This document shows positions 1 to 12,833 of a stretch of DNA of 64,000 nucleotides, piece by piece. Where the stretch lies: assembly GCA_949357655.1 (NCBI GenBank), contig CASHTG010000001.1:4526001-4590000 (forward strand). Reading direction: 5' to 3'. The DNA is from Parascedosporium putredinis. Lineage: Eukaryota; Ascomycota; Sordariomycetes; Microascales; Microascaceae. Position 1 is the first letter of the stretch, and each line of letters begins with the position of its first letter. Below the pieces are notes generated by a model that did no database searches, was not told the origin of the DNA, and saw only the letters and a list, made by a program, of their open reading frames with translations. The position numbers and the translations under genes were made by a program.

Positions 1-2
1 CC

Positions 3-332
3 TATCACGACCGAAATGAAGCACGCACTCGCTTTAGGGCGCCTTCGCAGTCCGGCTAGGCCACGGACCGACGATCGGGTCCCGCAGCAGGTAACGCACT
101 CTTCTACAACCCGGTTCCCTCTACAAGTGAGCGGGACTCTGTCCGAGATCCCCAGCCAGGCCCCTGCCAGTGCTCTGGTGACAGCGTTAGTATCCAGAGC
201 GAAACACATACGGTTCCCGGCTATCTGTACGATCCTGTTCCGTCAGTGAGTGGGTCTTCATACCGAGGTGACTGCGAGGACTGTGATTTGTACCGGAGCA
301 GAGTGTGCTGTGGAGGAGGACGACGCTACTAG
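3..332 (+). CDS. possible C-terminal end of a gene entering from the left
   Basis: The frame starting at base 3 reads a protein-like tail rich in Pro, Ser and Cys. It contains the stretch GYLYDPVPSVSG and ends in CCGGGRRY before a TAG at 330-332. The same frame has one TAG at 57-59. The frame starting at base 1 is open across that point, so if the gene is real a one-base indel or an intron boundary is needed near 60-110. The composition (paired Cys, acidic and basic alternation near the end) looks more coding than the surrounding sequence. I do not recognise the family, and random open sequence remains a real alternative. Confidence 0.3.
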
Positions 333-2662
333 TTTCCATTACCGTGGACTCTAGACACGCATGTGTAGCTTCATCGATCGACGACGCGTAATTTCCCCTT
401 CGCGGGACGCGATATCTCCCAGCAACACCTACGATGGCGGCCTAGTTTTGGAACCATGCATCCCTTAGATCGAATCACGCTAATTCGTGAACAAGGTGAC
501 GAGAATGTTTGCTTGGAGATAGAAGAAGCAAGTTTGACAAATGGGTTATGTCTAGGAGGAGTTGATTTTGAGAGAAGGATGTTGCAATCTTGGGAAAAAC
601 AACCTAGCAAAGACCTCTGCTAGATCACACTTGCAATACTAGGATAGCTATCACTCAAGAGGGAACTACTGGTCTAGCTTGAATAGAGATTCATACTTCT
701 CGTCAAGAACAAAGGCAAATCGGAGACTTTTTACTACTATCTTGCATTATTCTACTCACGTGATAACAGGGAAAAGCACACTGCTGCACACCCAGGTGAT
801 CGCTCCACCTCAAATGGCACTTGAATGGTTTGACTGACTCCCTCATCTCAGGGCAGACCTAGGGAGCCTGGTTGCTTTTTTAACCTTCCTTCCCTCTTCT
901 TAGTCCTAGTAGTGTTGACCAGAAGTCCCTCTTTGTTCCTGCTGTCGCATTTGCCAGAAGTGGACCTTATTTTTCTCATATCCGTACAAGCCGTTATCGA
1001 GGATGGAAACCCCCGCTGGACGCTGGTACGCCAAGCTAGCTACATAAGGGCCAAGGAGAACTATCGACGTCATATTCGTAGCGTACGTGCATGCAGCGCT
1101 TCCGACAACGCAGAACATTATAACACTGACGAATCACGTCTCTTGGCCACGGAAGCTGGCCGCAGCGTCATCTCCTCGGGGCAAAGTGAAGAATCGCGAT
1201 GCTCAGTATCAAACGCGTCTGCTGGCCAATCTCAGAATAGGGATAGGGAATACTTTTTGGTAATACTCTTGGAAGGCGAGCCTATTCGTCAAGAGCTTGG
1301 CTGTTTCTAGCTGTTACAACTAGCCGAGACCACTAGTCCGATTCTACCTTGATATAGTATGATGAAGCGGTTAATACTTGTCAAAGGGGTCCGTAAGTTG
1401 ATGGTAGATAAGCCTCTACCAACTGCCCTCGTGTCTTGCCTGCCGGGGGCACGCCTTAGAGTTGACTTACAAGGACCGTGGGACAGGTGGACTTTCTCAC
1501 TCCGTTTCTTCTGTTTTTTTCTTCCTTTCTTTTGTTCTTTTTACTTCTGCCCTTCTACTTAGAGGTGGGAAGAAGAAAGATTGAATCGATACACCTGACG
1601 AATCTTAATCGGAGACATTGATGGAGAAGACGTAGTTGATCGAGGAAGGAGGAAGAAAAAAGCAGGTCAAGATAACACGAGCCAGAGAAGGAAACAGGGA
1701 AGTCGTTCCGGTAGTCGGCAAACGGATCGTCGTCCCAACACGTAGTCTGGGCGATAATAATTTCAACTAAGTTACATGTATAATTCGCTCGCGCGAAATG
1801 AGAAAAGTATATACTCGGCCGTCATCAGTCTTCCGGGAATGACCCCTCCAACGCCTTCAACCCGGAAGTGCAAAAATGTAAAGAGACAAGTTGAGAAAAA
1901 GAGTAGGGGACATGGCTAACAGTAAAGAGGCTAGCCAAGGAAGGTACATGTAGGCTTTCCAGCACGAGGGCCCCCGGAGCATGAGTGAGGCGAGAGAGAT
2001 CCGCGTGGTGTGGAAGGCAATGAAAACAAAACAACCTGACATCCATACATGTAGCAATTGTAACAACAGGAACCAGCCGAGCCGTGAGGCAATCCAATCT
2101 TGCCTAGCCGCGAGGCCCATCCATCTTTTTAAAGGGAAGAAAATCGTAGAATAGCTTCCGCCCTAAGCATAGGGTATATAGAAAACGCAGGTCGATAGTG
2201 AACTCGTAAGTGGGAGGGAGGGGGAGAAAACAGGGTGGTTTAGGAGGGTAAAGAAACAAGGACAAAGAGAGAAGAAAAAGAAAAAAAAAAGAAAAGGGGC
2301 TGTCATCTAGGGGTTGTAGTTCGGGCATTGCTCGAGACCGCCAAACTTTGCATCAAAGCGCAAAGATGATACGGGCTTCTCGCCCGCTAATACATAGGCC
2401 AAGTGGGTATATGCGGTCCTGTTTTCTCCCGCAGATGGAAATACCCGGATCGTCGATACGAGCGAAGCGTGACGTGGTTGACCTCTATTATCTCATGGCA
2501 AGAGATTGATGTCCCAGTCCAGGTGAAAGGGTGGTATCAAGGTTGGAACGGCGGTTGAGGGGTTGCCGACAAGTCCGAAGAAAAAGTATAGGAAAGAAAA
2601 TAAAAGAAATGTCGCAATGCCTCGGAAGAATGGCTAAACGAATAGCTCCGGGCTAGGATGGT
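333..2662. other. intergenic stretch without a recognised gene
   Basis: No recognisable coding region. An open frame at 912-1310 (+) of 132 codons has no domain I can name and no convincing splice context. Purine-rich and pyrimidine-rich runs occur at 1500-1560 and 2205-2300. This stretch presumably contains the 3' flank of the Cnl1-like gene, which is transcribed leftward and ends at 2663. Confidence 0.5.
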
Positions 2663-3217
2663 CTACCGCCTGTGCTTCTTCGAACTCGAGTGTTTGTGCG
2701 ACGAGGAGTGATGCTGGTCATGGTGTCTCCTGCTACTAGAACCGCCGCTGCTCTCCAAGTCCCTTTCCATTGTTTCAACCCTCGACCGATATCCGCGAAC
2801 GATATCTCGGATGTTGCTGATTCGATCAAAGTCTTCCTCGAGTTCGTCGAGTTGTCTCAAGATCTCGTGGAACCTCGCAATTTCGGCGTCGGCGGCCTCG
2901 ATCAGATTCCCGGCGCGGTCATACTGCGTCTCCGTAAACATGGCGCTCTGCTCACTCAGGTACTCCATACGTCGCTGCACTTGGCTCATTAGGCTGTCGA
3001 AGTAGCGAGAGAGCTGCGCCAGGGATGAGCTATCCAGTAGCAGTATCCCTTGGCTAGAGGCTCTGCTTGCAGCCCTCGACGAACTGGAGCCGTTGCCGAG
3101 TGTCGCTTGGCCCTGACGTAGCAGTTGAATCTCTTCAGGGGTTAGCCCTAGTTGCGTGTCGGGAACTCCTTGCACCGCAGAGCTCGGCATATTGGACAGC
3201 TTTTTCGGTTGATCCAC
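2663..3217 (-). CDS. CNL1: Cnl1-like BLOC-1 subunit (coiled-coil protein)
   Basis: A single uninterrupted exon of 184 codons. Residues 1-30 are a short leader with LGLTPEEIQLLRQ, followed by a Ser/Ala-rich linker (about 40-55). A long predicted coiled coil follows (about 60-150) containing SLAQLSRYFDSLMSQVQRRM and EEDFDRISNIRDIVRGYRSR. The tail is rich in Ser, His, Lys and Arg. This order matches fungal Cnl1 (CNO-like), a subunit of the BLOC-1 complex that acts on endosomes in vesicle sorting; the family assignment is from memory of fungal members. The first ATG is used because it leaves the leader intact. It is one of only two recognised genes here without a frame break. Another small coiled-coil protein of the BLOC/Kxd type is the main alternative. 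Confidence 0.68.
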   Translation of the reverse strand: MDQPKKLSNMPSSAVQGVPDTQLGLTPEEIQLLRQGQATLGNGSSSSRAASRASSQGILLLDSSSLAQLSRYFDSLMSQVQRRMEYLSEQSAMFTETQYDRAGNLIEAADAEIARFHEILRQLDELEEDFDRISNIRDIVRGYRSRVETMERDLESSGGSSSRRHHDQHHSSSHKHSSSKKHRR

Positions 3218-5220
3218 TAGACAATGCGGCGTGCGTCTAAGGGGGATGTGTCAAGAGGAGCGGCGCGCGCAGTGGGCGGCGCAACGCGGCCGGCCAAGGT
3301 GGCGGCGGCAGGAATAGGGCACGATCAGTCAAAGGAAAGCGGGCGGCCAAAAGAAAGAAAAAAGGAGAGGGGGATAGGAGAGGTGGGTTGGACAGGCGTT
3401 CGCAGCAACAACGGCTACCCACTGCGTTGGGGGCTCTTAGCGGGGGCGGCAATGCGACGCAGGAGCGGTTGGGGAGGGCCCGACAAGTATAACAAGATCA
3501 ATTATTTGGTGAGGTGGTCGCGATGCTATCTTTTTCAATTGTAAAGGCGCCCAATGCGGGCAGCAGTCTGGGAGGGTTTCGGTGGTCGGGTACAGCGACA
3601 GCGTCGGGCTCGAAACGGCGACGAATGGCATGGGGCGCAGGCGTAGATTTCGGGGGTGTGATGGCCTTTCTTTCGGCGAATGGTTCTGGCAAGAATTCAT
3701 GGTATCGAGGGAGGCTCCTAGGTTACTGCATTGGTCTCGAGACTCGATGGGGCATGCCTCTAATTTGTGACGAACGCCAACAAAAGGAGTGACAAGATTT
3801 CCCTCAGGAAGGATGCAGGCGAGGAATCGAGGAGCTCGGAGGGATAGTTGAGCTCTCGATGGAGCGGCTGCTCGGCGAGGGTCGTGGTCCAATGCTCAAT
3901 GGCGGCGTCTGCTCAGGCTCGCATCAAGATCGAGGTGGCGCACCTGCTGCCAGCAGCTGTTCAAATTCGGGGTTCAGATTGCGGTGGGGCGTAGGGGAAT
4001 GTCGACAACCGAAGATGCTCTGTGCCAGTTACGAATGTTGTTTTGTATTTTCCTTTTTCTGGTGTCCCGAAGAAACCTTCGAAACACGGACGGGACTTGG
4101 GGGAGGGGAACCATCCAAAGAATTTCAACAGTCAATGTGACGAGAGAGAAGGAACTGGTGGACGCATCGGCGGAGCGAGGGGGAAAAGGAAAGGGAGAGA
4201 ATGTGGGAAGAGACAAGAATGTGTGATAAGAAGAAGAAGGAGAAGAGGGCGCGGACGATGTGCGGGAAATTGAGAAAGGGGTCAATCTCCCGGGCTCGAG
4301 GAGAAGAGGATGGGATGGTTTTCGAGTCGAGGGAATTGCACCGTACTCGTGATACCCAGGAACAAAGAAAAAAGAATGCGAGGGAAAAAAGCCCGGACCG
4401 CTGAATGAACCGTCTGGGCTCTCCACCCACCACTAGCCGGACCCGAGAGAGTTGAGCGGTCTGGTCTCAAGCATGAGAGCGTGAATTCAAGTCCTCCCGA
4501 CCTGGCAGCTTGGTGCTTGGCTTGAGGTTGCCGCCTCCCGGACCAGTCACAAGTCCGGCACCGAGCCAGGGCATGAGGACATATCCTAGCCCCTAAACTC
4601 TTTTGGCTTCCGAAATGATGTTTAGTGAGAATTAGTGAGAGATTGTCGGAATACCTTGTCATGTACTCCCATTTAGAAAGCCGTGCTGGTCATGTTGCTC
4701 CTCGCTGCACCGTAAATCGTTGCCTTGCCTGTTATATAACAGCGATGGAAGGGGTGTCGGGAAGAAGCCTCGTGGGGGCGCGTTGCTCACGAATTTCCAT
4801 GTCGCCCCAGAGACAACAAAGGTTCGCATGCCTGTTGACTCACTAATACTTCGTACATGTCGTTTCAAAGAAAAGAAAAAGAAAAAAGGGTCCACTTGAC
4901 GTGACCATCATCAAGGGTCTACCTATGGCCCATAGCCCTGCTGGCTATCCGATCTAACACCGCGCGTATGTGTGCCATCGCACATTACGTTCATGTCTCT
5001 CACCTCCGCACTTGAATGGCGGACTGAGGTCTCTCAGGGTCGAGGTACTACATCGGGCTCACTATCGCTGGAAGAGAAAGATGCTACCGGGAGAAAGAAT
5101 ATTGACTACTGCATGTATGGGCAGGTGGTGATTTCCTCGTCTTCCTCCTGCACCGAGCCACGGGCCTGCCTGGCCTGCGAGGGCCCATATGAAGGAATAG
5201 GATACGACTTGCCTCGATTT

Positions 5221-5254
5221 CATTCTCTGCAGTCATTGCATTCTCTGCAGTCAT
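5221..5254. repeat. short direct tandem repeat, 18-nt unit
   Basis: CATTCTCTGCAGTCATTG is followed immediately by a second copy lacking the last two bases (5239-5254). Two copies only, with no gene context. Confidence 0.8.
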
Positions 5255-6697
5255 AGTATGAACGCCATTGGAGAACTTATAGCACAGCACGACAACTTGA
5301 CCGTCAGTAGCCCTTCTAGAATTGTTGCGAGGTGAAGCAAGCTTGACGCATGGCACTTGTACATGGCATGGGAATGCGCTCGATAAACAATGGCTTGGGA
5401 TGGGCCTGGTCGTCTTCTTCTCCGCTTCTGTCTAGGGTGGGCAAGATGTCTATGCTTGCTTTTTACCTGTATTACCCGACCGGATGATGGCATTTGGTCG
5501 AAGAAACGATGTCGAGGCAATCGAGAAGCTCGTACCACAGCGCTGGAAGGCGTGACAACTTGCGCCGGGCCTTTCCCCCAATTCGTGTGGCAACACCACC
5601 ACACTGAACCAGCTCGCCTTCATTGTTCTCATGCGAGAGGGCCGCTTCCCAACACGCCTATGCAAATTTCTTCGAGAGGTAGTCGCAGAACAACCTAGGC
5701 TCGGGTGTTATCATGGCTCGCCCTGAACGCAGTCGAAACGTTGATGAAAGTTGTGGTCAGGCTTGTTCTGTTGGGGCAATTAATATAAGTTCCAGCTGCT
5801 TGTACGACTTGATACCCTCCGCGAGTAGGCGCTCTGGTGCGAAGACATGACCTCTACCCAGACACCAAGCTTTCAGTCAATGTAACCCTTGGTACTTAAC
5901 TGTACGCTACGAGGTCACTTTACCCAGGAAGGCCACATGAGTGCGGAAGGCAATAACGGGGAACGGAAGTTCGAGTCGATTGTTGCCGACAATTGATCTA
6001 ATATTTGATCAACGCCGATTCACAAGGCGTGCAAGCGTGCTAAGATGTGGCTAGTTCGAAAGCAAAGTGCCCTCAAGTGCCCTCAAGTCCTCAAGTGCTC
6101 TCTTGTTCCCAACCACACCTTCCTTTTCAACCTGAGACATGATCTCAGATGGCAGCCGCGACCCCTCTGCCTCGGTACGGAAGCCGCCTTCTGTGCCCAA
6201 GACAGGAATGTTTAGGAAAGGACACCCCAGAGTGGCGTCCAATCTCTTCATGTCTTACGTCTTGCCTTGCTCTGGAAGAGGAAAAAGAAAAAGAAGGCCA
6301 AAGATGTGGATGCTGCCAAAGTCTTGTATTCACACTTCAGATCTCGTGCACCTCAACCCTGTACCTCTCCACTTGGGCCCGTCGCGTGCGGATCTGCGAA
6401 AGCTGCCGTCTGTGGACGAGGAATGGTGAGAAACGAGGGAAGAGACAATCAGTGGGAGTGAGCATCCATGATTGCCAAGAATTATCTCGCTCCTCGGTGA
6501 GAGAATTAATGCACCCATTGTGAACATCCCGGTTGCTCATGAACGCCACGCCCTAGTCAAGTGACTGCGCTATATCAAAAGTTTAGGCACATATCTCGTC
6601 GGATACCGCAAAAAAGGTGCGGGATGCGGCCATCGGAGTATCGAGCCGCCACGGTACCCAAGGAGGTGTCCAGGTCCTTGCAGCCATCTAGGGTGCT

Positions 6698-6720
6698 GAT
6701 GTCGATGTCGATGTCGATGT
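6698..6720. repeat. GATGTC hexamer microsatellite
   Basis: Nearly four tandem copies of GATGTC. No coding context is recognised around it. Confidence 0.8.
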
Positions 6721-8113
6721 TGCGGGCAAACAGGTGGATGGTAACCTTTAAACATCCATGGATCCATAGATCTAATACCTCACATCCCACCAGCCAATCT
6801 CAGCTCCAACGCAGATCGCTGCATCTCCCCCATTCCCCTTTCCCACATCCATGCAATACCCGATCCTTTGGTTCTAGGCTTGGCGGGGACCGACCTGTCC
6901 GAGTTCGCATCAAAATCCGCGTCCTTCTGTCACGATGGCGCGTCCTATCCTCTCTTCAGCTTTTTCCTACTGTTGGTTTTCAGTGTGCTTTTGATTCATA
7001 GCTGCCAGATAGGGACGCGCGCCTGATCAGATTCCCCTTCCCAGGCCCTCCAGGGTGGTTCGTCCCTACCATTTGATCGCGTCATTAGGTTGCAGTACAT
7101 CTTGATGTCGTATTTTCCAAAGGTCGATGCCCCACAACGCGCTTTTTCCCTCTTGTTAGTGTCAAGTGCTGGGAGAAAGAAAGAAGAATAGCAGCACAGA
7201 GAATGCTCTTTTATGCCCACCAGTTGCTGCGAGAATGGCACCTAATCCCTTCTTCACACCTCAATCCTTCCACCGGTCGCGGATTCTCTTCCGAACGGGG
7301 TAATCTATCCGTGGCCGGTCCACGCCCTTTTCTTCGCGTGGACCCTTTTCTTTTTCTGTTTCACTTCCTTTCTTCTTTTTTTCTCCCTCTCCTCTCTCCT
7401 GGGAGCAGTGCCTTTTGCCTTCACTCCTGAGGGTATACGAATGGAGGAGAGGTATCCTCAGATCAAAGGCAAAGGCTGCACCTCCGAGCGTATCTCGCCA
7501 CTACCAAACCCACCTAGTATCCCGATTCCATTATCGCAAGGTTGCAGCACACTTCATCCACGCCATGTCAGATTGTACGTAAGGAAGGGCCATCTCGTAA
7601 ATTTTCTTTTCATGTTGGGGGCAACGGAGAAATTATCTGCGGGTAGCATTCATTGCTATCCCATGCCCGCATCTTCGGCCACTAGACAAAGATCCACCCA
7701 TGGCCAATTCACTTGAGGACGGGAACTAAAAAGGCGGCCAATCCTCTAGCAGCTAGCTCTTTAGGGAAGTGCGTAGCCCATTGCTCCGTGTCGTCGGACA
7801 TTTGTTCATCTATCAAATAGGCATTCCACCTCTCGCGGAGGCTGATTGATATAGATACCACCCTAGGTAGACTGCCATGCATGCGCAAATTGGCATCGGA
7901 GGCATCCTCCCGGCCTTTATACCCTTCGGTAATGCTTGAGTATTGTTGATAATAGACGTTGAACGCCTCATCGGCGAATTCTCTTCTTGTATAAGATGGA
8001 CGACGTCGCGGCATACGCTTCGAATAATGGAATTGGCAAGCATCTTTACGCGCGTTGCCCGTTTCCTCCGCCCAAACTAGTGTGATATCGCCCTGCAAGC
8101 GGCACCCAAACGC

Positions 8114-9814
8114 ATGATGTGGCTCTCGAGACTGGCTTACGGCCTTGGCCTGCTCTCCACGGTTACGGGAACTATTCTCCAGAACGGTCAGGTCAGAGAG
8201 ACGAATTACCCTGATACCAGGATCGACCTAGCCGCTGGATCGTACACGACCTTTGCCAATAACGCCTGCGCCATCAGCTACCTCGGGCGATGGGACTCAA
8301 AGAAGGTTTCTTGGTGGGCGTAAGTGGGCCCAAATTAGGAGATCACTCCTCCTAGACGAGGTTCTACGGAGCTTTATCTTTCCGGCCTTGCTATGATTTG
8401 GCCAGATGTTCTAACGCGCCGCGACGTTCTCTCTAGTGCTCCCGGTATCCGCTTTGGCTTCACCGGTCAGACGGTTGCTGTCACCTTCGGTGAACACACC
8501 ATCGACGGAACCCTTGTAGGCTACCGCCTTAGCGGCCTGGACTGGCAGTTCACAAACGTTACCGCGGGTGGAACCCACCTCTTCATCAGCCCAGAGACCG
8601 AGGGGATCGACCTGACCGCGCCCGTTAGCCCAAACACGTTTGAGATGAGGGTGACGAACTGGGGCTACGGCATCCAGATCGATAGTGTCCATGTCGGCGA
8701 GGGTGACAAGATTGTCAAGGTTGCGCCTCAGCCCCGGTTCGTCGAGTTCATCGGCGACAGCTTGTCCTCCGGCATGTACAACTCGTACGAGGCCCTCTCG
8801 GGTTTCGCTTACGGCGTCGGACAGGGTCTCGGAAACACGGAATACTCCATCACGGCGTACCCGGGCATCTGTGTCGCCGACCAAGACTGTTGGGGAAATA
8901 CCAGGGGCCAGAGCCACCAGTGGTTCTACACCACCGACAATAGCTGGAGGTCCAAGGAGCTCTACGGCGGTTAGTGTATCACGTTCCCGGTCAATTTCCT
9001 GCATGGCCGCCATTCTCGGAAACAGACAAAGAGGCGGATGCGGAGGTGGCGGCGCGGGCACGAAGGGGGAGGGATTGTAGGGAACTTTGGGCTGATGATT
9101 TCTCCTCTAGATGAACCGGAGGCTTGGGACTTTGAGAAGCAGCAGAAGGCGGACCTCGTCGTCATCAACCTTGGCACCAATGACGCGAACGCCGCCAACA
9201 ACGTCTCAAGCGCAACCTACATCGAGCACTACAAGCGCCTCATTCAGGGAATACACGGCGTGTGGCCCGATGCCCAAGTCATAGTCATGGTAAGCGAGGC
9301 GAGGCGCGGCCTTGTGATGGATCGTCGAGGATGCACGCTGACCTCGGGACCTCTTCGCAGCAAATGTGGCAAGGCTTCTACCAGGACGGCAACTCATACA
9401 ACCAGAACACCGACTTCCGCAACGAAGTCTACTCCGTGTACGAGTATTTCAACTCGGAAGAGTATCTCAACAACCCAGTCATCTGGGATGGTATTACCGA
9501 GGAGGCTACCGAGACGAACGAGAAGGCGAAGCCCTTTGTGCACTTCTTCAACACGACCGGTATCCTCCAACATAACGACATCGCACCGCAATGGCACCCC
9601 ACCGACGTTGGACAGATCAAGGTTGCCAGCCACCTTATCCAATTCATTACCCAAAAACTAGGCTGGCATCTATATGCCACCGGACCCGAGTAAGTGTGCA
9701 CCTCTGCACAAGTCTCACCCGGCTAGAACTAGGATATATCCTTCTAATGCTAATGTTTTCTTTTCCAGGGTCTTTGCCGATACTCTTTACTGGAACGACC
9801 AGTCTGGCTACTAG
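8114..9814 (+). CDS. secreted GDSL/SGNH esterase, carbohydrate esterase family 2-like
   Basis: Five exons: 8114-8319, 8437-8969, 9111-9289, 9361-9689 and 9769-9814. They join in frame to 430 residues with no indel. Introns begin GTAAGT, GTTAGT, GTAAGC and GTAAGT, and the first carries CTAAC 20 bases before its acceptor. Residues 1 to about 20 form a signal peptide. An N-terminal beta-rich domain (about 60-165) precedes the SGNH hydrolase domain. The latter has FIGDSLSSG with the nucleophile Ser177, the block NLGTNDAN, and WHPTDVGQ with His385 near the end. This two-domain order is typical of CE2 acetyl-xylan esterases, which remove acetyl groups from plant polysaccharides outside the cell. 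The substrate is inferred from the family only. The gene stands alone in a gene-poor area. A general GDSL lipase is the alternative. Confidence 0.85.
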
Positions 9815-12670
9815 AGCCTGGACGAGGAGTGGGCGAGTCCAGAGTCTCGGCCTTCTTCACAATCAATTATCCATGGATGGTCCAGAAGAAAGTGAGCTTT
9901 GTCTAGTCTTTTGAAAGCACCGCTGCCGCATGCCCAGTTCTCAATCAGATATTACAGGGTCTCCTTATATCCATCGAGTGTCACTTGTATAAAAACTATT
10001 AAACAAAACGGAGGTTGGTTGACGGCTGTGCTGAGTGTAAGCTATCAAAACAGCGGGAAGAGGGAGAAGGCAGCCGTTCAATAAATCAAAATCTAGACAG
10101 TTTGTCTCCTTGTCATCATTTTCTAAGATTGGAAGCGGTGGTGATACTTTGCAAATGAACCAAGTATAAGCATTGCGAACAGCTTTGTCTTGAAAGTAAA
10201 GCTCTCCTGGCATGGAGCGACGTTCTCCTTGGCCCCGGGACTCGACGGAGATCCATACCGGGTGGTGGGCCGAGGATCGACGGAAACAATGGAAAGAATT
10301 TCCCGAGCGGTCGATCCGTGAGGCGGTGAAGAGGTGGAAGTCGGAGCTGCGGACGTCCCCACCAATTTTCCTGCGCCCTTTTCACCCCCTTCGCACCACT
10401 GCCACTGCTTGGACTCGGGCGAGCCGGCGTTCCATCTTTTTCTAGGTCTTGTTTTGAGCACGGCAAGGCGAACTTGCAGGTCAGTGAGCCCTCAAGCCAA
10501 AGGCCCTCTGGGGTATTCAAGAGCAAACATGCTCACACGGACAAGTCCCACGAGGTACACCCCTCCCTGGAGGCGAGGAGGTCTGAGGTGAAGGAGGAAG
10601 GGGGGTCACCAAAAAGGCAGACTCTCGGACCTCCTTCATAACCCTGGTCGAGAACTGTCAGCTTGTCGAGACCGCAGTAGTCTAATGCGGGTACTGTACG
10701 GACACAGAGGAACAGAGGAAGGGGCGTGTGGGAGAAGAGCGCCTTGTCGTGAGCGCCATTGAGCGGAGGCTGGCTTGCTGGGGTTCTGAAACACAAAGAG
10801 GAGCCTTTTGGATGTCGAGCCTTGAGGTCGCTATCTTTTTGTTGCGCTTACGAATGGATTACAAGGCGTTGCTGTTTTGGAGTTGGAAACGCGGGGATGC
10901 CGGCCAAGCGAGCCTTGGATACTACTTTACCACTTTGGCTCATCCGGCCTGACTGTTGAGGGTCGTCGAATGGTTTCAACTTGGTGGCTGATTGAGTCGA
11001 ACAAGGAGGAGAAGACGAGAAAAAAATTGGCACAAAATTTTTTGATTGTTTAAAAGAGGCCAGAAGTGTGTGTAGTTGGATTGATCGAGCCGTCAACCCT
11101 TTGAATGCTGGCCAACTCTCTCGTTTCTACGTTTTCTCCCTCCCCATCGCCCGTCGAGCAATAGTGAAGGTCGGTGGGATTAGGATTTCTCCGCTCGCCT
11201 GTGCGGGATCAAAACAGAAGCAATTTACGAAAATCATTGGGGTGATCAACCGAGTGGAGGGTGCAAGAGCGAGCGTAGAGTGATAAGGTTGAAGCGATTT
11301 TCCCCCTCGCATCTGGCACATGTCGTACCTGCAGGTCGAGGCAGGAACGGGGAGATCTCCAACCCGAAAAAGGGACCGTGGGGTGTTGGTGCGTTGGAGC
11401 GTTGGAACATCTCGCAGGTACTGAATAGGCATGCTGCAGGGGATGGGGCAGGCAAGCTCCTCCAGGGAGAAGGTCGTAATACCTACAAGTAAACAAGCTC
11501 GACCCTTTGTCCTAAGCGAGGGGCAAGGATGTGCTCGTCCCCCGGAGCTTTGTCGCTGCCGCCCCAAACGCCTTGTGCTCCCAGAGCATGGCATTATTAG
11601 CTTGCTGGCTCATTCAACACCCCATCTCCTAGCAGAAATGATCACGAGACAGTCTGCCCGAGGACTTGTCACCACCGACCCATCCGGACGTTGAGGAGTC
11701 TGGGATAGAGCAAGGTGGTTGCTGCCTTTACGTCAGTTACACGTTGCGGCGACAGAACGACGAGGGTGAGCCTGGCCCGGCCTATCGTATCAAAGTGTTG
11801 TTGCATTGGCCAGTATCCCTGAGGATCCGAGGATCGACGCTGGTCCCGAAGCACGAGCCCTTCTCTGATCCTCCGTTCGGCTTGAGGATGGTGACGCGTG
11901 GATGGGTTACTGGTAGTGCAAGAAGGGGGCATTTTTTCCCCTGGTCTTTCTTTTCTTTTCGACCAAATTTGAATGGTGAAAAATCGATCTCGTTTCCCGT
12001 CTGTGCCAAATGTTTTAGTTCGTTGATAGTCCCCGAGTGAGAGAGCTAATAATTCCCTTTGACCAAGCAAACCCTTTTCTCATTATCCACGGTAGCGAGG
12101 GTCCGAGATCTTGCATCCTGGGGCCAATGCCCCCTTCTTGCCCCCGCAAAGGGGAGACTGATACATGGGTATGTTGTTATTGCATGCAGTCTTTTGCGTT
12201 CGTGCGGCTCCGTCACGGGCCACAAAGAAACAAATAAGAATCGAGCCTTATCGAAAAAGGCTCATGGTTAGAATTGACCGGCGGAGGGGCGTGGTGGCAG
12301 CTTTTAAAACAGGTTGATCGAAGAGCCATTTTCATCAATCTCTTGACAAAATCGAAAGCGGTTGGTGCTACACGACACTAGTGTTGAGTGGCCAATGTGC
12401 GGACATCTATTATCACTTGACAGCGACGAGATCTGACCGACGGCGAGATCTAGAAGGACTGGGGACAGTGCAGGATTCGAGAGCGCTGGTTTTCGTTGCC
12501 AGTGGGTCTCTCTCGAACCTGCTCCACGAGTCGCCCTAATCTACAAAAGGTGCAAAGCCGAGCACAGGCTAACGACGCCCCCGGCACGTGGGGCGAGTTT
12601 GAACAGTGACGAGGGCGCCGTGCCAGGCTGGTGCGTCGATAAAATGAGCACGTCAAAGTAGAAGCTTGAG

Positions 12671-12718
12671 AGCCTTCTAGACAGCCTTCTAGAGAGCCTG
12701 TTCTAGACAGCCCTAGAG
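12671..12718. repeat. imperfect tandem repeat built on AGCCTTCTAGA
   Basis: AGCCTTCTAG-type units recur four times with small changes (AGCCTTCTAGAC, AGCCTTCTAGAG, AGCCTGTTCTAGAC, AGCCCTAGAG). No gene is recognised nearby. Confidence 0.7.
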
Positions 12719-12810
12719 ACCTTTTGGCTGGTTGGACAGCACGAACCCGCGAGTCGTCCATGGAGGGTTCTTTGTCTGCGCTGGCTGACTCAGACAAGCT
12801 GGAGTCATTG

Positions 12811-12833
12811 ATGAAATGATGAAATGATGAAAT
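12811..12833. repeat. ATGAAATG octamer repeat
   Basis: Three tandem copies of ATGAAATG, the last one base short, in non-coding sequence. Confidence 0.8.

Larger units (their letters stand above)
3218..8113. other. intergenic stretch, nearly 5 kb, no recognised gene
   Basis: Only short open frames overlapping on both strands, none with a domain I can recognise. The region contains an 18-nt direct repeat at 5221-5254 and a GATGTC hexamer run near 6698-6720. A 129-codon minus-strand frame at 7709-8098 looks mildly protein-like. However, a second frame is open over the same bases (7813-8043), and it would start 16 bases from the divergent esterase start, so I do not call it a gene. The stretch just left of 8114 should hold the esterase promoter. 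Confidence 0.5.

Noticed and set aside
4430..4520. tRNA-like stretch around GAATTCAAGTCC
   Set aside because: The T-arm stem does not pair and no matching acceptor or D-arm could be drawn.
7709..8098. 129-codon minus-strand frame left of the esterase
   Set aside because: A second frame is open over the same bases and its start would be 16 bases from the divergent esterase start, leaving no room for promoters.
8411..9061. 216-codon minus-strand frame
   Set aside because: Mirror of the esterase exons; no domain, and the plus strand has a complete splice-consistent protein.
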